From an uncultured Bacilli bacterium (lineage in GTDB: Bacteria > Bacillota_I > Bacilli_A > RF39 > UBA660): a stretch of DNA of 9,996 bases. The position numbers and the translations under genes are program-made. Shown one piece after another: positions 5,518 to 9,996 of this stretch (position 1 is its first letter; each line of letters opens with the position of its first letter). The stretch spans positions 1-9,996 of the forward strand of contig CALVVC010000034.1 in the NCBI GenBank assembly GCA_944363755.1, written 5' to 3'. The notes under the pieces were generated by a model. That model was not told the DNA's origin. It saw only the letters and a program-made list of their open reading frames with translations, and searched no databases.

Positions 5518-8148
5518 ATGAAAAAAATAATATTAGTTGATGGGAATAATCTTTTATTTAGAAGTTACTATGCTACTAGTTATAGTGGAGTTATTATGAG
5601 AAATTCTAAAGGTTTTCCTACTAATGGTTTATATGGTTTTATCAATATGATGAATAAAATTATTGAAGAAGAAAAACCTACTTATATCTTAGTTGCTTTT
5701 GATAAAGGGAAGACCTTTAGACATGATAAATATGATTCATATAAAGCAGGACGTAAAGAGATGCCTAATGATTTAAGGGTACAATTTCCTAAAGCTAAAG
5801 AAGTACTTGATGCGATGGGGATAAAACATTTTGAAATAGATAACTATGAAGCGGATGATATAATAGGTACACTTGCTAAAGAAGTAGACCTTGAAGATCA
5901 ATTTATCGCAACAATTATCTCCAGTGATAAAGACTTACTTCAATTAATTAGTGATGAGGTAGATGTTAAACTATTAAAGACAAAAGGTTCTATTAGGTTT
6001 AATAAAGAAGTATTTAGAGAAACTTATAAAGTAGAGCCAATTAATATGATAGATCTTAAAGCTTTAATGGGTGATAGTTCTGATAATATACCAGGTGTTA
6101 AAGGAATAGGAGAAAAGACTGCTATCAGCTTACTAGAAAAATATAAGACTTTAGATAATTTATATAATCATATTGATGAACTTACTCCTAAGACTAAAGA
6201 GAAACTAATTAGTGATAAAGATAATGCTTATATGAGTTATGATATTGCAACTATATATTGTGATGTAAATATACCATTTACTTTAGAAGATTGTAACTAT
6301 AAAGGTTTTAATAGAGATAAATATATAGATATATTAGAAGAACTTGAATTTAAGTCTTTATTAAAAAAGTTAAATAATATTGATAATTTAAAAAAAGAAG
6401 ATGAAACTATCAATAATAATGATAAAAACAAAGAGGTAAAGAAAATAGATATTAAAGATTTTGATAATAGTAAAGAATATTCCTTTTATATAGAAATGGA
6501 TGGTTATAATTATAATGATTCAAATATTTTAGGAGTTAGTTTTACAAACGAAAGTGGTACTTGTTTTATAAAAGGAGAAGATGTTAGTAATTATAGAGAA
6601 TTATTTGAAAATGATATAAAAAAATCTACATATGATGTTAAGAAATGTTTAATTTTATTAAATAAACTTGGTATTAAGTTAAATAATTGTAACTATGATA
6701 CTATGATTGCATCATATCTTTTAGATTATAAAATGGATGATGATATTACAACTTTAATGAATGATTTAGGGATAGATATAAAAAGTTATGAAGATACTTA
6801 TGGCACTTTAAAAAGAAGAAAGAATGTAGAGTTAGAGGAGTCTATAAATCAGTGTAACTTAAAGAGTAATTTTATTTATAATACTAAGAGTGATTTTTTA
6901 CTTAAAATAGATGAATATAGAGAAACTAAATTATTTAGTGAAATAGAAATGCCTTTAGCTTTTGTTCTTGCTGATATGGAACTTACAGGTATTAGAGTAG
7001 ATAAAGATTATTTATTAAAATTAAAAGAAGAATTAGAAGTTAAAATTAAACAATGGGAACAAGATATATATAAAGATGCAGGATGTACTTTTAATATTAG
7101 TTCTCCAAAGCAATTAGGAGAAGTGCTTTTTGTAAAATTAGAGTTACCTTATCCTAAGAAAAGAAAGAAAGATGAGACGAATTATTCTACTAGTAAAGAT
7201 ATTTTAGATAAGATAAGTCCATATCACTCTATAGTAAATAAAGTATTAGAATATAGAATGCTTACTAAATTATATGCTAATTATGTGGTTGGTCTTTTAG
7301 ATAAAATAAAAGAAGATGGTAAAGTTCATACTATCTTTAATCAATGTTTAACTAGAACAGGAAGACTTTCATCAACTGAGCCTAATTTACAAAATATACC
7401 TATTAGAAGTGATTATTCAAGATTAATTAGAAAAGCTTTTATACCTGAAGATAATTCTATTATTATGAGTTCTGATTATTCACAAATAGAGTTAAGAGTC
7501 TTTGCATCGTTATCAAATGCAACTAATTTAATTAATGCTTTTATTGAAGATAAAGATATTCATGCTAAGACTGCTAGTGATATATTTAAAGTAGATATAA
7601 AAGATGTAACTAAAGATATGAGAAGAACTGCTAAAGCTGTTAATTTTGGTATTTTATATGGTATTAGTAGTTTTGGTCTATCAGAAGACTTAAAGATAGA
7701 TGTAGGCAGTGCTAAGAAGTTTATTGATAATTATTTAGAGACTTATCCTGGTATTAGTGACTATATGGACAAAGAAAAGAAAGAAGCTTATAAAAATGGG
7801 TATGTAACTACAATAATGAATAGAAGAAGAGTTATTAATGAGTTAAAAAGTAGTAACTATATGGTAAGAAGTGGAGGAGAGAGAATGGCTCTTAATACTC
7901 CAATTCAAGGTAGTGCTGCTGATATATTAAAAAAAGCGATGGTAGACTTATATAGTGAGATGACTAAAAGAAATTTAAAGAGTAAAATACTTATTCAAGT
8001 ACACGATGAACTTGTTTTAAATGTTTATAAAGATGAGTTAGAGGAAGTTAAAGAGTTAGTAAGAGATAAGATGGAAAATGTTATTAAGTTAGATGTTCCT
8101 TTAAAAGTAGATATTGAAACAGGTAATGACTGGTATGAAGCTAAGTAG
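5518..8148 (+). CDS. polA: DNA polymerase I
   Basis: This 876-aa protein is a full-length Pol I that fills repair gaps and removes RNA primers. The 5'-3' exonuclease domain (about 1-290) keeps its metal ligands: Asp8 in VDGNN, Asp62, Glu111, Asp113 and Asp114 in YEADDIIG, Asp137 and Asp139 in SSDKD, Asp186 and Asp189 in GDSSDNIPG. An Asn/Lys-rich linker (about 290-310) follows. The 3'-5' exonuclease domain has lost the DxE motif (Tyr324 where Asp is expected, in FYIEMD), so proofreading is probably absent, as in Bacillus Pol I. The polymerase domain has TGRLSSTEPNLQNIPIR, motif A DYSQIELR (Asp653), the O helix with Arg702, Lys706, Phe710 and Tyr714, and motif C VHDE (Asp830). ATG 5518 is preferred over the in-frame ATG 5482, which lies upstream of the proposed -10. 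The stop overlaps the ribosome-binding site of the next gene. Confidence 0.97.
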   Translation: MKKIILVDGNNLLFRSYYATSYSGVIMRNSKGFPTNGLYGFINMMNKIIEEEKPTYILVAFDKGKTFRHDKYDSYKAGRKEMPNDLRVQFPKAKEVLDAMGIKHFEIDNYEADDIIGTLAKEVDLEDQFIATIISSDKDLLQLISDEVDVKLLKTKGSIRFNKEVFRETYKVEPINMIDLKALMGDSSDNIPGVKGIGEKTAISLLEKYKTLDNLYNHIDELTPKTKEKLISDKDNAYMSYDIATIYCDVNIPFTLEDCNYKGFNRDKYIDILEELEFKSLLKKLNNIDNLKKEDETINNNDKNKEVKKIDIKDFDNSKEYSFYIEMDGYNYNDSNILGVSFTNESGTCFIKGEDVSNYRELFENDIKKSTYDVKKCLILLNKLGIKLNNCNYDTMIASYLLDYKMDDDITTLMNDLGIDIKSYEDTYGTLKRRKNVELEESINQCNLKSNFIYNTKSDFLLKIDEYRETKLFSEIEMPLAFVLADMELTGIRVDKDYLLKLKEELEVKIKQWEQDIYKDAGCTFNISSPKQLGEVLFVKLELPYPKKRKKDETNYSTSKDILDKISPYHSIVNKVLEYRMLTKLYANYVVGLLDKIKEDGKVHTIFNQCLTRTGRLSSTEPNLQNIPIRSDYSRLIRKAFIPEDNSIIMSSDYSQIELRVFASLSNATNLINAFIEDKDIHAKTASDIFKVDIKDVTKDMRRTAKAVNFGILYGISSFGLSEDLKIDVGSAKKFIDNYLETYPGISDYMDKEKKEAYKNGYVTTIMNRRRVINELKSSNYMVRSGGERMALNTPIQGSAADILKKAMVDLYSEMTKRNLKSKILIQVHDELVLNVYKDELEEVKELVRDKMENVIKLDVPLKVDIETGNDWYEAK

Positions 8149-8157
8149 GTGATATTT

Positions 8158-9000
8158 ATGGCTAATAGAGAAAAATATATAAAATATGCTAATAATACAT
8201 TTGATGGTAAATCTAGAGAATTAGTATTAAAACAAATTGATTTATTTTATAATGACAATATAATAATACCTAAACATAATTATAAAATTGGTGATGATGT
8301 AAAACTTAAAAAAGGTACCTTTATGCATGGTATACCAGGGCTACTTGATAATTTTGATTGGATAATAGAAAATGGTTTTGTTGCTATAGATTTTACAGGA
8401 AATAGTGAAGGTAAAAATAAAATAAAAAATAGTATTGGTATGTGGAATATAAAAGAAGATATTTTATTAAAAGATTATATTAATAACTATAGTGGTATAA
8501 CTATAACTTATACAATTGGTAGAGGCCCTGGTTCAAAAACTATAGCAAAGTTAATTCCTTATCATAAATTTGATGAAGAAACAGAAAAGATAAATAATGA
8601 TGATGAAATATGGACATATTGGGGTGAAAAAACTAAAGAAGTAACATTTTTACCTAGTTTAGTTTCTGATAAAAGGCAAATAGCTTTCATTTTAAATATG
8701 GAAAGTGATTATGCCAAAGAAATGATAAAAGCTGATGTTTGGAATAAGGAATTAGACGAAGAAACGTTAAAAGAATTTTTAGATTATCGTTACTATCCTA
8801 AATTTTTAGACTTAAGATTTAATAGAGATGCTACTACTACAGACAGGGAAAGTGCTATTATGTTTGGTCTGCCATCTAAACTAATTGAAGGTGTATTAGT
8901 AGGAAGAAAGTTAGAACAGGATAAAGAAGCTTTAAAACACATTAAATCTAAATTAAAAAAATGTTATATATGTAACCTTGATGGTAAAGTAATAATGTAG
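8158..9000 (+). CDS. Unrecognised 280-aa protein between polA and mutM
   Basis: I do not recognise the family. ATG 8158 is chosen because AGGTGAT (8147-8153), overlapping the polA stop, is a good ribosome-binding site for it; the GTG at 8149 lies inside that site. No signal peptide or membrane segment is seen. Notable parts are LKKGTFMHGIPGLLDNFDWI (50-69) continuing IENGFVAIDF, a Gly-rich TIGRGPGSKT in the middle, TTTDRESAIMFGLPSKLIEG (226-245) running into VLVGRK, and a C-terminal CYIC (269-272). The His57-Gly58 plus ENGF spacing with a late Glu (231 or 244) vaguely recalls ADP-ribosyltransferase-like folds, where an HG motif is followed by an 'xxGF/GL' strand; this is a guess from pattern only. 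Tight spacing (9 nt after polA, 17 nt before mutM) implies co-expression with two repair enzymes, so a DNA-repair or nucleotide-related role is plausible. Confidence 0.8.
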   Translation: MANREKYIKYANNTFDGKSRELVLKQIDLFYNDNIIIPKHNYKIGDDVKLKKGTFMHGIPGLLDNFDWIIENGFVAIDFTGNSEGKNKIKNSIGMWNIKEDILLKDYINNYSGITITYTIGRGPGSKTIAKLIPYHKFDEETEKINNDDEIWTYWGEKTKEVTFLPSLVSDKRQIAFILNMESDYAKEMIKADVWNKELDEETLKEFLDYRYYPKFLDLRFNRDATTTDRESAIMFGLPSKLIEGVLVGRKLEQDKEALKHIKSKLKKCYICNLDGKVIM

Positions 9001-9017
9001 TAAAGGAAGTGTTATAT

Positions 9018-9836
9018 ATGCCTGAAAAACCAGAAGTAATTACAGTAAGTAAGACATTAGAAAAGATTATTATAGGTAAAACTATTAAGAAAGTAGATGT
9101 ATACTGGGATAATATAATTATAGGTAATATAGATAATTTTAAAAAGGATTTAGTGGGAGAAAAAATTGAATCTATTACTACAAGAGGGAAATGGATAGTT
9201 ATCTTTCTTACAACTAAAGCTTTAATATGTCATTTAAGAATGGAAGGAAAGTTCTTTTTTAGAGATCCTAGTGTTCCTAAAGAAAAGCATGAACATGTTA
9301 TTATTACTTTTACAGATAATACTGATATAAGATTTAATGATGTTAGAAAGTTTGGGAAAATGGCATGTTTTCCTAAAGACAAAGTTTACAATTTAAAGCC
9401 ACTTTCTGATTTAGGATTAGAGTATTATGATAAGAGTTTAACTCCTAATTATTTATTAGAAGCTTTAAGAAAAAAGAAAGTTCCTATTAAAGCCGCTTTA
9501 CTTGATCAGTCTATTATTACAGGTATTGGTAATATCTATGATGATGAGATTTTATTTGCATCTCATATAAATCCCTTAAGAAAAGCGGATAGTATTAGTT
9601 TAGATGAAGCGGATGCTATTATTAAAAATGCTAAGAAGATATTAGATAAAGCAGTTACTATGGGAGGTACTACTATTAAGAGTTTTACATCAGCAGAGGG
9701 AGTACATGGCTTATTTCAAAATGAGCTTGCTGTTCATGGTAAAAAAGATGGAATATGTCCTAATTGTAAAGAAAAACTTGTTGTTACTAAAGTAGGGGGA
9801 AGAGGAACTTACTTTTGTCCTAATTGTCAAAAATAA
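9018..9836 (+). CDS. mutM: Formamidopyrimidine-DNA glycosylase (Fpg/MutM)
   Basis: MutM excises 8-oxoguanine and formamidopyrimidines from DNA and cuts the abasic site by beta,delta-elimination. The 272-aa product has the normal length. ATG 9018 is required because the catalytic residue is the N-terminal proline after Met removal: MPEKPEV gives Pro2 and Glu3. A GTG at 9009 would bury it, and AAAGGAAGTG (9002-9011) fits the ATG. Other landmarks are Lys58 in TTRGKWI, HLRMEGKF, NDVRKFGKM, the helix-two-turn-helix GIGNIYDDEILF (DNA contact Asn), and the C-terminal zinc finger CPNC...CPNC with Cys247, Cys250, Cys267, Cys270 and Arg262 in GGRGTYF. Lys4 replaces the common Leu of PELPEV. It is the last gene of the polA unit; an inverted repeat surrounds its stop codon. 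Confidence 0.96.
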   Translation: MPEKPEVITVSKTLEKIIIGKTIKKVDVYWDNIIIGNIDNFKKDLVGEKIESITTRGKWIVIFLTTKALICHLRMEGKFFFRDPSVPKEKHEHVIITFTDNTDIRFNDVRKFGKMACFPKDKVYNLKPLSDLGLEYYDKSLTPNYLLEALRKKKVPIKAALLDQSIITGIGNIYDDEILFASHINPLRKADSISLDEADAIIKNAKKILDKAVTMGGTTIKSFTSAEGVHGLFQNELAVHGKKDGICPNCKEKLVVTKVGGRGTYFCPNCQK

Positions 9837-9847
9837 TTTTTTGACAA
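9824..9847. repeat. Perfect inverted repeat around the mutM stop, containing the next -35 box
   Basis: TTGTCAAAAA (9824-9833) pairs with TTTTTGACAA (9838-9847) around TAAT. The mutM TAA (9834-9836) is in the loop, and the TTGACA -35 of the following promoter is the 3' arm. There is no T-run after the stem, so it is not a standard terminator for mutM. It may slow read-through or be fortuitous. Confidence 0.5.
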
Positions 9848-9869
9848 AAGTTAATATTTATGATACTAT
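9841..9869 (+). promoter_or_regulatory. Strong sigma-A promoter at the right edge
   Basis: TTGACA (9841-9846), exactly 17 bp, then TACTAT (9864-9869, 4 of 6 positions matching TATAAT, with the -12 A and final T kept). The predicted start is near 9876. It drives the structured leader that follows. Confidence 0.75.
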
Positions 9870-9875
9870 GAATAT

Positions 9876-9996
9876 GTAAAAGAAATTTACATAAAATAAA
9901 AAAGAGAACATTTAATGTCGCTTGTGTTAAGTGTTTCTCCTGTAAAAGGGTACGCACCTAATTAAACATGCTGTTTAGTTAAGTGCTTTCTTTTTG
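9876..9996 (+). ncRNA. Structured leader RNA or small RNA, candidate attenuator
   Basis: Between the promoter and the window end there is no open frame but two hairpins. The first is GAGAACATTTAA (9904-9915) with TTAAGTG-T-TTCTC (9927-9939), 12 bp with one bulge and an 11-nt loop. The second (9954-9986) is a terminator. The 3' arms are near copies: GTTAAGTGTTTCT (9926-9938) and GTTAAGTGCTTTCT (9978-9991). The 5' arm of hairpin 1 could therefore pair with the 3' arm of the terminator, giving a mutually exclusive antiterminator. A short GGT-ACGC-ACC hairpin sits between. Such leaders control ribosomal-protein operons in Bacillota (for example the L20 leader of infC-rpmI-rplT), but I cannot confirm a family. 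No T-box, SAM or other riboswitch signature is recognised. It could also be a stand-alone small RNA of about 120 nt. Confidence 0.55.
9954..9995 (+). terminator. Rho-independent terminator ending the leader RNA
   Basis: GCAC (9954-9957), a C-A mismatch, then TAATTAAACA (9959-9968) pairs with TGTTTAGTTA (9972-9981), and GTGC (9983-9986) closes the base. The loop is TGC, and TTTCTTTTT (9987-9995) follows. One G-U pair is inside the stem. It terminates before any coding region appears in the window. Confidence 0.8.

Noticed and set aside
9009..9017. GTG start of mutM at 9009
   Set aside because: It would put three residues before MPE and bury the catalytic N-terminal proline.
9901..9996. T-box or known metabolite riboswitch in the right-edge leader
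   Set aside because: No T-box AGGGUGGNACCGCG element and no recognisable conserved core of a known riboswitch could be seen; only hairpins and a terminator are supported.
1..9996. CRISPR array, insertion sequence, prophage or toxin-antitoxin operon
   Set aside because: No regularly spaced repeats, transposase, integrase or phage structural frames are visible; the window is a chromosomal housekeeping region.

Overview
The window is very AT-rich bacterial DNA (roughly a quarter to 30% G+C by eye). Genes are densely packed, start at ATG behind strong Shine-Dalgarno sites (AAAGGAAGTG, AAGGAGTGAT, AGGTGAT), and promoters are of sigma-A type. Gene content and the divergent arrangement of lexA and a small membrane-protein gene point to a low-GC Bacillota, probably a Bacilli-like or uncultured gut lineage; that placement is inference. 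Trp is read from TGG and no reading frame is broken by TGA, so nothing calls for a Mollicutes-type code, although none of the complete genes uses TGA as stop.

Layout, left to right. 1-892: 3' part of a glutamyl-tRNA synthetase gene ending in a terminator hairpin. 960-2821: a PepC/bleomycin-hydrolase homologue whose catalytic Cys is replaced by Ser, followed by an unrecognised 167-aa protein. 2838-2914 (minus): tRNA-Glu(CUC). 3025-4532: an unrecognised 275-aa protein and, 2 nt later, a TcdA/CsdL-type E1-like enzyme for ct6A modification of tRNA. 4544-5161 (minus): LexA. 5307-5465: a 52-aa single-pass membrane protein, divergent from lexA, with an SOS-box-like dyad inside its promoter. 5518-9836: polA, an unrecognised 280-aa protein, and mutM, closely spaced and probably one transcription unit. 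9841-9996: a sigma-A promoter and a structured leader ending in a rho-independent terminator, which looks like an attenuator for a gene beyond the window.

Two themes stand out. The left half is translation-related (GluRS, tRNA-Glu, tRNA-modifying TcdA). The right half is a DNA damage and repair block: SOS repressor, candidate SOS-induced membrane protein, Pol I, an unknown protein, and Fpg glycosylase. The most notable points are the PepC-like protein with a rebuilt active site, the small SOS-linked membrane gene in the place where Bacillus yneA and Staphylococcus sosA sit, the uncharacterised gene between polA and mutM, and the leader at the right edge with mutually exclusive pairings. No mobile element, CRISPR array or phage gene was seen.
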